A DNA stretch of 64,000 nucleotides from Clostridium sp. Marseille-Q2269 (GTDB lineage Bacteria > Bacillota > Clostridia > Clostridiales > Clostridiaceae), in contig NZ_CALSFS010000005.1 in the NCBI RefSeq assembly GCF_943736985.1, forward strand, positions 1 through 64,000, read 5' to 3'. The stretch's first letter is position 1. Each line of letters opens with the position of its first letter. The notes under the pieces are model-generated. The model made no database searches. It was not told where the DNA came from and saw only the letters and a list, made by a program, of their open reading frames with translations. The translations under genes and the position numbers were made by a program. Shown in pieces: positions 28,516-37,938 of this stretch.

Positions 28516-28544
28516 TTGTAAAACAACTAATTTTAACGTATATT
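28516..28544 (+). promoter_or_regulatory. candidate sigma-A promoter of hpt
   Basis: TTGTAA, 17-bp spacer, TATATT: four or five of six consensus bases at each box with ideal spacing, 55 bp upstream of the hpt start. Confidence 0.45.
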
Positions 28545-28598
28545 TACTATATAAATTTTTATTTTAAATATACACAATCTATGTATTGGAGGATTATA

Positions 28599-29123
28599 AT
28601 GGAAGAAAAGAAAAGAAAAATATTAATAAGCAAAGAAGAAATAGAAGAAAAAATTATAGAAGTAGGTAAAAGAATTTCTAAAGATTATGAAGACAAAAAC
28701 TTATACATATTATCTCTCTTAAGAGGGAGCTTTATATTCGCTGCAGATATTGTAAGAAAAATAGATGTACCTACAAAAATAGGGTTTATGACAACTTCTA
28801 GCTATGGTCATTCAGAACAATCTTCTGGAAAAGTTAAAATAGTAAATGATATTCCTGATGATATTAAAGGATATGATGTTATTGTAGTAGATGATATAGT
28901 TGATACAGGAATAACTATGGACTTCGTAATAAATCATATAAAATCTCTTGGAGCTAATTCTGTAAAATCATGTGTTCTTCTTGATAAACCAGAAAGAAGA
29001 AAAGTAGATTTAGCCCCTAACTATTCATGCTTCACTATACCAGATGTTTTTGTAGTGGGTTATGGATTAAACTATGGTGATTATTATAGAAATGTGCCTT
29101 ATGTTTTTAACTGGGAAAAATAA
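28599..29123 (+). CDS. hpt: hypoxanthine phosphoribosyltransferase
   Basis: Salvages hypoxanthine (and guanine) with PRPP to IMP/GMP. The 174 residues contain the early GSFIFAADI loop, SSYG, and the PRPP signature VIVVDDIVDTGIT. The longest frame starts six codons earlier, but the interval is the ribosome-binding site TTGGAGG, so ATG 28599 is used. Single gene with its own promoter and terminator; a second purine-salvage gene besides apt in this window. Confidence 0.95.
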   Translation: MEEKKRKILISKEEIEEKIIEVGKRISKDYEDKNLYILSLLRGSFIFAADIVRKIDVPTKIGFMTTSSYGHSEQSSGKVKIVNDIPDDIKGYDVIVVDDIVDTGITMDFVINHIKSLGANSVKSCVLLDKPERRKVDLAPNYSCFTIPDVFVVGYGLNYGDYYRNVPYVFNWEK

Positions 29124-29151
29124 AATGTAAAGCCCTACGGCTTTACATTTT
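29122..29151. terminator. bidirectional terminator between hpt and yunB
   Basis: AAAATGTAAAGCC / GGCTTTACATTTT, 13-bp perfect stem with a 4-nt loop. It begins inside the hpt stop codon and ends 3 bp before the yunB stop, serving both convergent genes. Confidence 0.9.
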
Positions 29152-29153
29152 AT

Positions 29154-29810
29154 TTAATTTCCACTATTTAATTTAAAACCTGCATCCTCTAGTTTCATAT
29201 CTATAGCTGTATTCGGTGTATTTCCTACTATTATAGTTTCACAAATTGGAACTTGATTTTGAACTTCTATTTCTTTAGTTTTCATAGGCATAATAATTTT
29301 AACTTTACTCTTAACTTGTACAGAAACACTATGCCTTGTTTGATTTATTCCTGCACTAGTAAAGTTTGATAAATACTTAGTTTCTATATATCCTATAGGT
29401 TCTATCTTTACTACCATATTAGGCCCATAATAAGCTAATAAATTATTTTTCAGTAAGTATCCAAGGGGAAATGTTATACCCATACTTTGTAATTCCTTAA
29501 GTTCTCTTTGTGCACCTAAAGATACATCACAGGCAATCTTGTTCATCTTTAAAGTATCTGCTATTAATAGAGTTATATCTCCATTAACATCCTTTTGTAT
29601 ATTTATTATGTCATCATAATGAAAATTTTTAGAGTATTCTTTTATTATAGTCTTATTTATTATTTCCGTTATTTTTATCCTAATTTGTCCTTCTGCCATA
29701 TCTATCATACTAGGCGTAACCATTCTGTCTAAAACATATAAAGAAACATTCAAAAATAATATACACAGTATCAATATTATTATAATACTAATCTTTTTAT
29801 TTTTTATAAT
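29154..29810 (-). CDS. yunB: sporulation protein YunB
   Basis: Secreted or membrane-anchored sporulation protein (in B. subtilis a sigma-E-controlled protein needed for full spore formation). The YunB domain covers most of the chain, including a pattern of GMTIP-like GITFPLGY and VSVQVKSKVKIIMP. The shortest credible frame starts with a TTG at 29774, which lacks a ribosome-binding site and lies inside the membrane helix. A good site, GGGAGG, lies upstream, 5 nt before an in-frame ATT at 29810; starting there gives a typical Lys-rich N-terminus (IKNKK) before the helix and 218 aa. I therefore propose an ATT start. Confidence 0.8.
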   Translation of the reverse strand: MIKNKKISIIIILILCILFLNVSLYVLDRMVTPSMIDMAEGQIRIKITEIINKTIIKEYSKNFHYDDIINIQKDVNGDITLLIADTLKMNKIACDVSLGAQRELKELQSMGITFPLGYLLKNNLLAYYGPNMVVKIEPIGYIETKYLSNFTSAGINQTRHSVSVQVKSKVKIIMPMKTKEIEVQNQVPICETIIVGNTPNTAIDMKLEDAGFKLNSGN

Positions 29811-29902
29811 CTTATCCTCCCTATCCCTTATATATTATATTTTTACTTTCCATAATAATAATTTATTCATTCTTAAATAATAATTAGGATTTTTTGTGTT
29901 TA

Positions 29903-29931
29903 TTCATAAGTAATTGAATATGTGTTATAAT
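29903..29931 (+). promoter_or_regulatory. candidate sigma-A promoter of the class A PBP gene
   Basis: Extended -10 TGTTATAAT with a 17-bp spacer to TTCATA; 49 bp before the ATG. Confidence 0.5.
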
Positions 29932-29979
29932 ATTAAAAATAATGTTTTATTTTACCCTATCTAAGGAGGATAAATATAT

Positions 29980-32481
29980 ATGGGAAAAAAGAAGAAAAAG
30001 CGCAAATCTAGTGTATTTAAAAAGGTACTTACTGTTTTATTAAGTATTTTTTTAGTAGCTGGAGTAGCTTTTGGTGGAATTGCCTTTGCTATGATAAAGA
30101 CAGCACCCCCACTAAATGTAAAACAAGTTCTCACTTTTGATGAACCATCTGTGCTTTATGATGATAAAGGTCAATATATGGATAAAGTTATAACCAATGA
30201 TGAAAGAATTGTAGTTGATTACAAAAAAATGCCTGAAAATTTAAAAAATGCCTTTGTAAGTATAGAGGATGAAAGATTTTATAAGCACAATGGTATAGAT
30301 ATAAAGAGAATTACTGGTACAATATTTATTAATATAGTTAATAAAATAAAAAGAAACCACAAACTTCAAGGAGCATCAACCTTAACTCAACAATTGATAA
30401 AAAATACGGTTCTATCTTCTGAAGTTTCTATTAAAAGAAAAGTTCAAGAAATGTATTTAGCTATAAAATTAGAAAATGAATTGCCAAAAGATCAAATATT
30501 AGGTGCCTATATGAACAGTATATTTTTAGGTGGAAATGCTCTTGGTGTAGAAGCTGCAGCAAAACAATATTTCAATAAAAGCATAAAGGACTTATCTTTA
30601 CTAGAATCTGCTTTTATTGCTGGAGTACCTCAAAGTCCATCAGTTTACTATCCATTTTCACCTACAGCTAGGAAAAATCCTTCTGTTTATTTAAATAGAA
30701 CAAAAAATGTTTTATATAAAATGTTAGAAAATGGATATATTACTGAAACTGATTATAATAAAGCTTTAAAAGATATAGATAATAAAAAGCTAACTTTTGT
30801 AAAACCATCTGCCCCTAATAATAGATTGGCCTACGAATGGTTTTCACTGCCAGCTATTGAACAAGTAAAAAAAGATTTAAAAACTAAGTACAAATACGAT
30901 GATAAACAAATTCATAACCTATTAATAAATGGTGGTCTAAAGATATATACTACTATGAATAAAAATTTACAAGATAAGACTCAGAATATGATAAACAATG
31001 CATCTTATTTAAATTCTTACACTAATAATGGATTAACTTATCCTCAGGCTTCCGCAGTAATAATGGATTATCATACTGGTCAAGTAAAAACTATAATTGG
31101 TGGTAGAGGTAATCAACCTGCTCGATCATATAACAGAGCAGCTTCTTCTAATTACCTAAGACCTGCAGGTTCTAGTATTAAACCTCTTACAGTATATAGT
31201 TCCGCTATAGACAGTAAGAAGGCCACTGCTGCAACTGGCTTTGAAGATTCTCCAATTCCAGAGAACATAGGACGTAAATACAATTCTGGAGCACCTTATA
31301 ATCCTAAGAATAGTCCTGACTTTTATTCTGGATATGTAAATGTTCGTGATGCATTAATGCATTCTATAAATACAGTAGCTATAAAGATTGTAGATAGAAT
31401 AGGTCTAAATACTAGCATACAATATGCTGAAAAGTTTGGAATTCCTATAGATCAGCACGATAAAACTAGTATAGCTTCTATGGCTTTAGGTGAGTTACAT
31501 AGAGGTACTAATCCTTTAATAATGGCTCAAGCATTTGGTGTGTTTGGTAACAAGGGAAATTATACAGATGCCAATTTATATACAAAGGTATTAGATAGAA
31601 CCGGTAAAGTTATTTTAGAGTCCAAAACTAGTTCAAGAAAAGTTCTTTCACCAGAATCGGCTTTTATAACTTATGATATGCTTCAAGGTCCTGTAAGTGA
31701 AAATGGAACTGGACCTCAAGCTAATTTTGGTAACATGGAAGTTAGAGGTAAGACAGGTACATCTAGTGATGGTAAAAATCTATGGTTCTGTGGGCTGACA
31801 CCTTACTATTCTGCAGCAGTTTGGATAGGTAATGATAATTCTACTCCAGTAGATGGTATATATAGTAGTACTGCCGCTAGACTCTGGGGAGATATAATGA
31901 AAGAATTTCATACTAATCTTCCATATAAGCAAGTTCAAAAACCAGCTACCGTAATAACAGCTAATGTGGATAGAATATCTGGTAAAATTCCAACTGAACT
32001 TTCTTATAGAGATCCTAGAGGAAGTACAGTATATAATGAATTTTTTATAAATGGAACAGTTCCAACAGATTATGATGATATACATGTTGAAGCTAAAATA
32101 AATAAATTCACTGGTAAATTAGCAAGTAAATTTACGCCTTCATTCTTAGTGGAATCTAAAGTATTTTTGAAAAGAGATTATAGTCCTAGCGTAGAACTTT
32201 CTGATCAAAAATGGGTTCTTCCTTATTCTATAGATGAAGGAGGTAGTGAACCACCTGCTGAAGAAAAAAATAATAATAACAATAAAGAAAATAATACAAA
32301 CAAAAGCAACACTAATACAAATAAACCTGTAAAAGATAACCCTAATATAGATAATAATAAAAATAATAACACTAATAGTAATACAAATAACAGTAATGGT
32401 ACTAATAAGGATAACAATAAACCACCTGAAAGTAATCCAAGTGAAAAGCATGAAGAAAAAAACACACAAAATAAACAATAA
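29980..32481 (+). CDS. class A penicillin-binding protein (PBP1A type)
   Basis: Bifunctional peptidoglycan synthase in the cytoplasmic membrane. An N-terminal basic segment and one transmembrane helix (about 14-37) precede a GT51 glycosyltransferase domain (catalytic E96 in [19 protein letters not shown]) and a transpeptidase domain with S398-S-I-K401, S462-I-N464 and K591-T-G-T. The C-terminal ~80 residues are a low-complexity, Asn/Lys-rich tail, probably a disordered extracellular extension. 833 residues in total. It is adjacent to sporulation genes but carries a vegetative-type promoter. Ends in a terminator shared with spoVAE. Confidence 0.95.
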   Translation: MGKKKKKRKSSVFKKVLTVLLSIFLVAGVAFGGIAFAMIKTAPPLNVKQVLTFDEPSVLYDDKGQYMDKVITNDERIVVDYKKMPENLKNAFVSIEDERFYKHNGIDIKRITGTIFINIVNKIKRNHKLQGASTLTQQLIKNTVLSSEVSIKRKVQEMYLAIKLENELPKDQILGAYMNSIFLGGNALGVEAAAKQYFNKSIKDLSLLESAFIAGVPQSPSVYYPFSPTARKNPSVYLNRTKNVLYKMLENGYITETDYNKALKDIDNKKLTFVKPSAPNNRLAYEWFSLPAIEQVKKDLKTKYKYDDKQIHNLLINGGLKIYTTMNKNLQDKTQNMINNASYLNSYTNNGLTYPQASAVIMDYHTGQVKTIIGGRGNQPARSYNRAASSNYLRPAGSSIKPLTVYSSAIDSKKATAATGFEDSPIPENIGRKYNSGAPYNPKNSPDFYSGYVNVRDALMHSINTVAIKIVDRIGLNTSIQYAEKFGIPIDQHDKTSIASMALGELHRGTNPLIMAQAFGVFGNKGNYTDANLYTKVLDRTGKVILESKTSSRKVLSPESAFITYDMLQGPVSENGTGPQANFGNMEVRGKTGTSSDGKNLWFCGLTPYYSAAVWIGNDNSTPVDGIYSSTAARLWGDIMKEFHTNLPYKQVQKPATVITANVDRISGKIPTELSYRDPRGSTVYNEFFINGTVPTDYDDIHVEAKINKFTGKLASKFTPSFLVESKVFLKRDYSPSVELSDQKWVLPYSIDEGGSEPPAEEKNNNNNKENNTNKSNTNTNKPVKDNPNIDNNKNNNTNSNTNNSNGTNKDNNKPPESNPSEKHEEKNTQNKQ

Positions 32482-32519
32482 AAGAATAAAAACTCCTTAA
32501 TTGGAGTTTTTATTCTTTT
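32480..32519. terminator. bidirectional terminator overlapping both stop codons
   Basis: A 17-bp perfect stem (AAAAGAATAAAAACTCC / reverse complement) with a 6-nt loop. The left arm begins within the PBP stop codon and the right arm contains the spoVAE stop, so two convergent genes share one hairpin with no spare bases. Confidence 0.92.
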
Positions 32520-32866
32520 GTTTTAGGATTAAATAGCAAAGACATCATATATCCAAATACAATAGCTGCTGCTATTCCTCCTGCTCCACCTTTTGTACCT
32601 CCAGTAAAAGCACCAATAAGTCCTTTAGCTTGAACTTCTTTTATTGTAGCCTTAGCTAATGTATAACCAAATCCAGGAAGTGGTATTGTTGCTCCTGCTC
32701 CTCCTATATCTATAACATACCCATATATACCCAAAGCTCCTAATATAACACCTAATGTTACGAAACTAACTAAAATTCTTGCTGGTGTTAATTGTGTAGT
32801 ATCCATTAATATTTGGGCTATAACACATATTGCTCCACCTACTATAAAAGCACTCAAATAATCCAT
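32510..32866 (-). CDS. spoVAE: stage V sporulation protein AE
   Basis: Integral membrane subunit of the SpoVA channel that moves Ca-dipicolinate into the developing spore and out on germination. The 118 residues have three to four hydrophobic segments and the family patterns FIVGGAICVIAQ and PGFGYTLAKAT. Paralogous to spoVAC. Last in spoVAC-D-E; ATG with GGGAGG. Confidence 0.95.
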   Translation of the reverse strand: MDYLSAFIVGGAICVIAQILMDTTQLTPARILVSFVTLGVILGALGIYGYVIDIGGAGATIPLPGFGYTLAKATIKEVQAKGLIGAFTGGTKGGAGGIAAAIVFGYMMSLLFNPKTKE

Positions 32867-32880
32867 AAAAATTCCTCCCT

Positions 32881-33888
32881 TTATCTTTCTATAGCAACTG
32901 CGTGGGCAATGCCTGGTATACTTTCTCCCTGCTGTGATGATGTAGTACTCATTAATGCACCTGTGGATATCAATAAAGCTCTTTTAAACTTACCACTCAA
33001 TAAATTTTTATATATGTATCCACATCCAACTACTGCTGAGCATCCACATCCGCTTCCACCAGCTTCAGTATTTTGTTTTTCATTATCAAATATTATTTCT
33101 CCACAATCTACATATACGTCTTTCATGTTATACCCATGCTTTAGTAGAAGCTTTTCTGCTAGTTCTCTACCAACTTTACCTAAATCACCTGTTGCAATAA
33201 TATCATAATCTTTAGGAGTCCTTCCAGTATCTTTAAAATGTTGATATATAGTAGATACCGCAGCTGGAACCATAGATGCTCCCATATTATCTGCGTTGGT
33301 GACACCATAATCCTTTACTTTTCCTATAGTAACATAGGTTATATGAGGATAATTTCCTTCTTTTCCTAAAACTATAGCACCTGATCCAGTAACTGTCCAC
33401 TGGGAAGTTGGAGCTCTTTGTGCTCCATATTCTAGCGGAAATCTAAACTGTCTTTCTGCAGCAGAAAAATGTGAAGAAGTAGCTGCAATAGCATACTTTG
33501 CAAATCCTCCATCCATTAACATGGATGCCACACTTAATGATTCAGTCATAGTAGAACAAGCTCCATATAATCCTATAAAAGGTATATCTAAATCTCTTGC
33601 TGCAAAGCTTGAAGATATAGTCTGATTTAACAAATCTCCAGCACATAATATATCTATATCTTTATCTTCTAAATTACATTTTTTTATAACATCTGAAATA
33701 GCAGTAGATAATATAGCGCTTTCTGCCTTTTCAAAACTTTCTTGATTAAATAAATCATCTTTTAATATTATGTCAAAATAATCTTTTAGCGGCCCTTCGC
33801 CTTCTTTAGGTCCAACTATGCTAGTAGTACCTATTATTTTAGGTTTGCTATCTAATTTTAAGGTCTGCTTACCAATTCTTTTATTCAA
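32881..33888 (-). CDS. spoVAD: stage V sporulation protein AD
   Basis: Soluble, thiolase-like SpoVA subunit that binds dipicolinic acid. The 335 residues begin NKRIGKQT and contain GLYGACSTMTES, AATSSHFSAAERQFRFP and GAQRAPTSQWTVTGSGA, all typical. The open frame extends five codons further to a TTG, but those codons are the Shine-Dalgarno GGAGGAG; the TTG at 33888 is correctly spaced (8 nt). Lies between spoVAC and spoVAE with gaps under 25 bp. Confidence 0.95.
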   Translation of the reverse strand: MNKRIGKQTLKLDSKPKIIGTTSIVGPKEGEGPLKDYFDIILKDDLFNQESFEKAESAILSTAISDVIKKCNLEDKDIDILCAGDLLNQTISSSFAARDLDIPFIGLYGACSTMTESLSVASMLMDGGFAKYAIAATSSHFSAAERQFRFPLEYGAQRAPTSQWTVTGSGAIVLGKEGNYPHITYVTIGKVKDYGVTNADNMGASMVPAAVSTIYQHFKDTGRTPKDYDIIATGDLGKVGRELAEKLLLKHGYNMKDVYVDCGEIIFDNEKQNTEAGGSGCGCSAVVGCGYIYKNLLSGKFKRALLISTGALMSTTSSQQGESIPGIAHAVAIER

Positions 33889-33910
33889 TGTAAACTCCTC
33901 CAATTCTAAA

Positions 33911-34366
33911 TTAAAGTTTACTCATTATAAAGTATATTATTCCTACTATAACTGAAGAGCTTATACCATAAACTAAAACTGGACCAGCTATAACAAACAT
34001 TTTAGCTCCTACACCAAAAATATATCCCTCTTTTTTAAATTCCATAGCTGGAGATACAATAGAGTTTGAGAATCCAGTTATAGGTACTACAGTTCCTGCT
34101 CCTGCAAACTTAGCTATTTTATCATATACTCCTATTCCAGTTAAAAATGCTCCTATAAATACCATTACTATAGATACATAAGTACCTACTTCATCCTTAG
34201 GAACTCCCATACTTAAAAAGAAATTATTAAAAAACTGTCCTACATCACAAATAAGACCTCCTACTATAAAAGCACTAACACAATGTTTAAAAATTTGTGG
34301 TTTTGGCTCTACTTTAGGAGATAAATTATCAAAATCTTTTCTTAGTTTCTTTTCATTTAACGCCAT
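33911..34366 (-). CDS. spoVAC: stage V sporulation protein AC
   Basis: Membrane subunit of the SpoVA channel; in Bacillus SpoVAC has mechanosensitive-channel behaviour. The 151 residues have a soluble N-terminus (about 1-25), then several transmembrane segments with FIVGGLICDVGQ and VPITGFSNSIVSPAMEFK. First gene of spoVACDE and separated from sigF by a terminator. Confidence 0.95.
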   Translation of the reverse strand: MALNEKKLRKDFDNLSPKVEPKPQIFKHCVSAFIVGGLICDVGQFFNNFFLSMGVPKDEVGTYVSIVMVFIGAFLTGIGVYDKIAKFAGAGTVVPITGFSNSIVSPAMEFKKEGYIFGVGAKMFVIAGPVLVYGISSSVIVGIIYFIMSKL

Positions 34367-34394
34367 AGTTCCACTCTCCTACACAATATTTTAT

Positions 34395-34425
34395 TAATTA
34401 TAGTGTTTACAATATATAAATTTTT
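34395..34425 (-). promoter_or_regulatory. possible forespore (sigma-G/F) promoter of spoVACDE
   Basis: On minus GAGTA is followed 19 bp later by CACTATA, near the forespore consensus (GHATR, then CATnHTA). It begins at the T-run of the sigF terminator and ends about 40 bp before spoVAC. SpoVA operons are sigma-G-controlled in Bacillus, which supports the guess; the -35 is imperfect. Confidence 0.35.
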
Positions 34426-34439
34426 ACTCAAAAAAATAA

Positions 34440-34467
34440 AAACCATATGAAAATATACATATGGTTT
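34440..34467 (-). terminator. terminator of spoIIA operon between sigF and spoVAC
   Basis: AAACCATATG / CATATGGTTT, perfect 10-bp stem and 8-nt loop directly abutting the sigF stop, then a long T-run on minus. It separates early (sigma-H-driven) from late (forespore) transcription. Confidence 0.9.
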
Positions 34468-35223
34468 CTATACGGTAAGTTTTTCCTTCATTAATTTTAG
34501 TACCTTTTTCTCTATCCTAGATACTTGCACTTGACTTATTCCTAATTGCTTAGCCACTTCTATTTGAGTTTTATCTTTAAAGTATCTTAATACTATTATT
34601 TGCCTTGATTTAACATCTAAATTTTTCAGTGCCTCTTTTAGCGCTATATTATCTATAATTTTATTATCTTCATCTGTAGTTTGACTTATTTTATCAATAA
34701 GTAAAACTGGCGCTCCATCGTCTTGATGTATAACATCATATAAATATTGAGGAGAACTTGATGATTCTGTAGCCATTAATATTTCATCTACAGTGTATCC
34801 TGAAAACTGTGACAATTCTTCTATAGTAGGTTCTCTATTCAATTCCTTGGAAAGCTTTTCTTTATCGTAATGCAACTTCTTTGCTGCGGTTTTTATGCTC
34901 CTACTTACTTTTATTATGCCATCGTCCCTTAAGAATCTTTTTATTTCTCCCATTATCATAGGAACTGCATAGGTAGAAAACTTCACATTATACTTTGTTT
35001 CAAAATTATTTATAGCTTTTACTAACCCAATACATCCTATTTGGAATATGTCATCATACTCATATCCTCTGTTTAAAAATTTTTTACTTATGGCTGAAAC
35101 TAATGGTAAGTTTACTTCTACTAATTTGTCTAAAGCTTGTTTATTTCCATCTCTGGCTTCTCTCATAAGTTCCATGTTGTCTTCAAAACTTTTAGTTTCC
35201 ATGATTACTTTTCCACTATTCAT
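34468..35223 (-). CDS. sigF: RNA polymerase sigma factor SigF
   Basis: First forespore-specific sigma factor. The 251 residues have sigma region 2 (YEYDDIFQIGCIGLVKAI, FSTYAVPMIMGEIKRFLRDD), region 3 and region 4 with the helix-turn-helix TQIEVAKQLGISQVQVSR. The open frame has a GTG three codons upstream that is part of the ribosome-binding site (AGGTGA); the ATG at 35223 is used. Held inactive by SpoIIAB and released by SpoIIAA, both encoded just upstream. Gap to spoIIAB is about 20 bp. Confidence 0.96.
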   Translation of the reverse strand: MNSGKVIMETKSFEDNMELMREARDGNKQALDKLVEVNLPLVSAISKKFLNRGYEYDDIFQIGCIGLVKAINNFETKYNVKFSTYAVPMIMGEIKRFLRDDGIIKVSRSIKTAAKKLHYDKEKLSKELNREPTIEELSQFSGYTVDEILMATESSSSPQYLYDVIHQDDGAPVLLIDKISQTTDEDNKIIDNIALKEALKNLDVKSRQIIVLRYFKDKTQIEVAKQLGISQVQVSRIEKKVLKLMKEKLTV

Positions 35224-35241
35224 ATTCTTCACCTAACTTAA

Positions 35242-35664
35242 TTATTTAAAAACCTTTTTCATAATTATTTTGGTTCCCTTTCCCTTTTCTGAATTAACTT
35301 GAAGACTATCCATGAATGTTTCCATTACTGTAAATCCCATACCAGATCTCTCTAAATCAGGTCTTGATGTATACAATGGTTGTCTAGCTAGTTCTATATT
35401 ATCTATACCATCGCCATTATCTGAAACTATTACTGTAACTTCTCTTCCTCTTATTTCACTTTCAATACATACTAATCCTTTTTTACTATTTTCATATCCA
35501 TGTATTATTGAATTAGTAACTGCTTCTGATACAGCTGTTTTAACATCTGTTATTTCATCTATTGTAGGATCTAATTGTGATATAAAAGCCGCTACTGATA
35601 CTCTAGCAAAACTTTCATTTTCTGACTTACTTAAAAATTCTATTTTCATTTTGTTTTCATACAT
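35242..35664 (-). CDS. spoIIAB: anti-sigma F factor / kinase SpoIIAB
   Basis: GHKL-fold serine kinase that binds sigma-F and phosphorylates SpoIIAA. The 140 residues show the N box ([11 protein letters not shown]), G1 box (SDNGDGI), and G2 box ([15 protein letters not shown]). Starts with ATG with GGGGGG nine bases upstream. Middle gene of spoIIAA-AB-sigF. Confidence 0.96.
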   Translation of the reverse strand: MYENKMKIEFLSKSENESFARVSVAAFISQLDPTIDEITDVKTAVSEAVTNSIIHGYENSKKGLVCIESEIRGREVTVIVSDNGDGIDNIELARQPLYTSRPDLERSGMGFTVMETFMDSLQVNSEKGKGTKIIMKKVFK

Positions 35665-35680
35665 CTCATAAATCCCCCCA

Positions 35681-36016
35681 TTATAAGTTCTTTACGGCTT
35701 CATCCACACTGTCATAAAGATCTACTATTTTAAACATACCAGAAAGCTCAAATACTCTTCTTACTGCTTCTTGTACATTAGTTAGACATACCTTTCCATC
35801 CCTTAATGATAACTTTTTATATCTTCCTATAACTACTCCTATACCTGAACTATCCATAAAATTAACTTTACTGAAATCTAATATTAATTTATTTAAATTT
35901 TCTCTATCTAATCTATCATCAATAATATTTCTAACTTCTTCAGCACTATGATGATCTAGTTCTCCTGTCATAGTTACTATAAGTTTGTCTTCTTTTTTAT
36001 CAAATTTTAAGTACAT
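35681..36016 (-). CDS. spoIIAA: anti-anti-sigma factor SpoIIAA
   Basis: STAS-domain protein that frees sigma-F when unphosphorylated. The 111 residues contain the phosphorylation site FMDSSGIG (S56/S57). ATG follows GGGGGG. First gene of the operon, 44 bp downstream of an excellent sigma-H promoter. Confidence 0.96.
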   Translation of the reverse strand: MYLKFDKKEDKLIVTMTGELDHHSAEEVRNIIDDRLDRENLNKLILDFSKVNFMDSSGIGVVIGRYKKLSLRDGKVCLTNVQEAVRRVFELSGMFKIVDLYDSVDEAVKNL

Positions 36017-36059
36017 ACTATTCCCCCCAATTTCGTATTTTTATAGAGCATCAATGTTA

Positions 36060-36088
36060 CTATTCTACACATGGAATAATTTTCCTTC
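36060..36088 (-). promoter_or_regulatory. sigma-H promoter of spoIIA operon
   Basis: On minus GAAGGAAAA, 11 bp, GTAGAATAG: both boxes fit the sigma-H consensus (RnAGGAwww and RnnGAATw). It is 44 bp before spoIIAA, as expected for this operon. The minus-strand GTGGACAATA at about 36111-36120 faintly resembles a Spo0A box. No CAAAAA or TTTTTG site is seen in the spacer 36017-36204. Confidence 0.8.
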
Positions 36089-36204
36089 TTTTATACCTCT
36101 TTTTATTATTGTCCACATTGAATTAATCTATTCATTTCTTATGTAAATTTGTATGCACTTTAGTGAGGAATATCTGCTTTAAATATATTTTAAGTTTATA
36201 TTTT

Positions 36205-37938
36205 TTATTCAATTAACAATTTATTTTGTATAAATCTAATTTCTTTATCACTTAAATTAAAATATTTATATAAATCTTCTTCTTTATCTATATTAATTAT
36301 TGGTATCTTTAATTTCATTAACGTATTGGGATAGTATTCATATAAATTTGCCCCTAATTTCTTAGCAAAGGTCTTAAAATAAAATTCGTATATACGACTG
36401 TTTAAAATAAAAAGTAAACTTCTATAATCTATTATTTCCTCTTTATTGATAGTTAAAGCATATATATCTGCACTAAAATATATACCTTCCTTGTCTAAGT
36501 AAAATTTATTCTTACTAGATTTATATGGGAATATAACTTTTTGTTCTTCAAATATATTAGATTTTCTTCCCCATTGTAGTTCATACCACTTTCTAACATT
36601 TTTTTTGCATTCCCTTCTGTTTTCTAATTTTTCTTTATATTTTTCAATATGATTTATTATATTAGGATATTTTTTAATATCATCTATTAAGTTAGAATAT
36701 ATTATGAAATTATCTCTAAAATTAATTCTTTCTCTATTTATATGGCTACTTTTTATCCAAGGTTTTATAATATCCTTCTCCAAACATTCTTTTTCTATAG
36801 TTTCTTTATCGACTATGAAAGCTTTATCACATCCTGTAATAATACCTTGATAACTTGTGCATACTTCCCCTAAAGTTTTATATACCTTGATTTGTATTTT
36901 ATTTATTATATTCTTACTTTTTTCATCTATTAGAATCCATCCATCTTCATTTAGTGAAGAACTATTGACATAAAAATTATCATATTCATCTTGATTTTCA
37001 AAAAACAAATCTATTTTTTCTTTTTTATATGTATTAGGTTTTATGATTTCTACTTTATCTTTAATATTTTTATCTATAAATATTATAGCTGGATCTATAC
37101 CTGCACCGTTAAAAGGTCTTATGCCATAAAAATCTAATATTTTATATACATTACATTCATCTTTTAAGTATTTTCTTAAATCATATCCACTCTTAGACTC
37201 CATAAAATATCTTGATGTTATAAAAGTAATTTTACTATTTTTGTTAGAATAATTTAATGCATTAATAAAGAAACAATAAGATACATCTCCCTTATCTTTA
37301 TATATGTGTTCATATTTTCTCTTTAATAATATTGAGTATTCCTTATTTACAGCTTTATGTCCAACATAAGGTGGATTTCCTATATATATATCAAAATTGT
37401 CATTTATATTTTCTATTAAAAAATCCTTTTCTTTAAAATTGTTTATATTATAATAGCCTGTCAAATAAAATAAATCTATTATTAATATTTTTATAGCTAT
37501 TGGATCAATATCAAATCCGTATAAATTATTATCTAATATATGCTTATCTATATATTGTTTTTTTAAATTCATATTATTTTTTTTATTTATCTGTTCTAAA
37601 TTTTCTTCAAATATATTCTTTAAATAAAAAAAGCATGGAATCAAAATATTTCCACATCCACAAGCAGGATCCAATATTTTAATGAATGGATTATTTAATA
37701 CTTCTATGTTATTTATAGTGTTTTCTATCATATAGTCACAAATTCCTTTTGGTGTATATATAACTCCTGTTTCTTTTTTACCCTTTATTAACTCATAATA
37801 TTTTAAGGATATATTCTCATCTTTACCAATAGATAACTTATTTTTAAACTTATTAATAACTTCATATTTGTAAATACTATTTATATGAGATATTACTATA
37901 TTAAATATTTTTTCTATATTATCTTTAAATTCATCCAT
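36205..37938 (-). CDS. CamA-like orphan N6-adenine DNA methyltransferase
   Basis: Transfers methyl from SAM to adenine in DNA. The 577-residue protein (start corrected to ATG 37938, preceded by GGTGAG) has SAM motif I DPACGCGN (about 90-97), catalytic NPPY (188-191), and a long C-terminal target-recognition region. Segments SYQGIITGCDKAFIV, KLENRRECKK, RKWYELQWGRK, and FPYKSSKNKF followed by FSADIYA match, from memory, Clostridioides difficile CamA, a 577-aa methyltransferase of the sequence CAAAAA that influences sporulation. No restriction nuclease gene is nearby; neighbours are spoIIAA and pdaA. Orthology, and hence the target site, is inference from motif similarity, equal length and context. 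Confidence 0.85.
   Translation of the reverse strand: MDEFKDNIEKIFNIVISHINSIYKYEVINKFKNKLSIGKDENISLKYYELIKGKKETGVIYTPKGICDYMIENTINNIEVLNNPFIKILDPACGCGNILIPCFFYLKNIFEENLEQINKKNNMNLKKQYIDKHILDNNLYGFDIDPIAIKILIIDLFYLTGYYNINNFKEKDFLIENINDNFDIYIGNPPYVGHKAVNKEYSILLKRKYEHIYKDKGDVSYCFFINALNYSNKNSKITFITSRYFMESKSGYDLRKYLKDECNVYKILDFYGIRPFNGAGIDPAIIFIDKNIKDKVEIIKPNTYKKEKIDLFFENQDEYDNFYVNSSSLNEDGWILIDEKSKNIINKIQIKVYKTLGEVCTSYQGIITGCDKAFIVDKETIEKECLEKDIIKPWIKSSHINRERINFRDNFIIYSNLIDDIKKYPNIINHIEKYKEKLENRRECKKNVRKWYELQWGRKSNIFEEQKVIFPYKSSKNKFYLDKEGIYFSADIYALTINKEEIIDYRSLLFILNSRIYEFYFKTFAKKLGANLYEYYPNTLMKLKIPIINIDKEEDLYKYFNLSDKEIRFIQNKLLIE

Noticed and set aside
32146-32478. Overlapping minus-strand frames opposite the Asn-rich tail of the PBP
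   Set aside because: Low-complexity AAT/AAC codons read as ATT/GTT on the other strand; these are artefacts of the repeat composition.
36205-37938. Restriction-modification system
   Set aside because: Both neighbours are sporulation genes and no endonuclease or specificity subunit is present. A type IIG single-chain enzyme is unlikely because I see no N-terminal nuclease motif.
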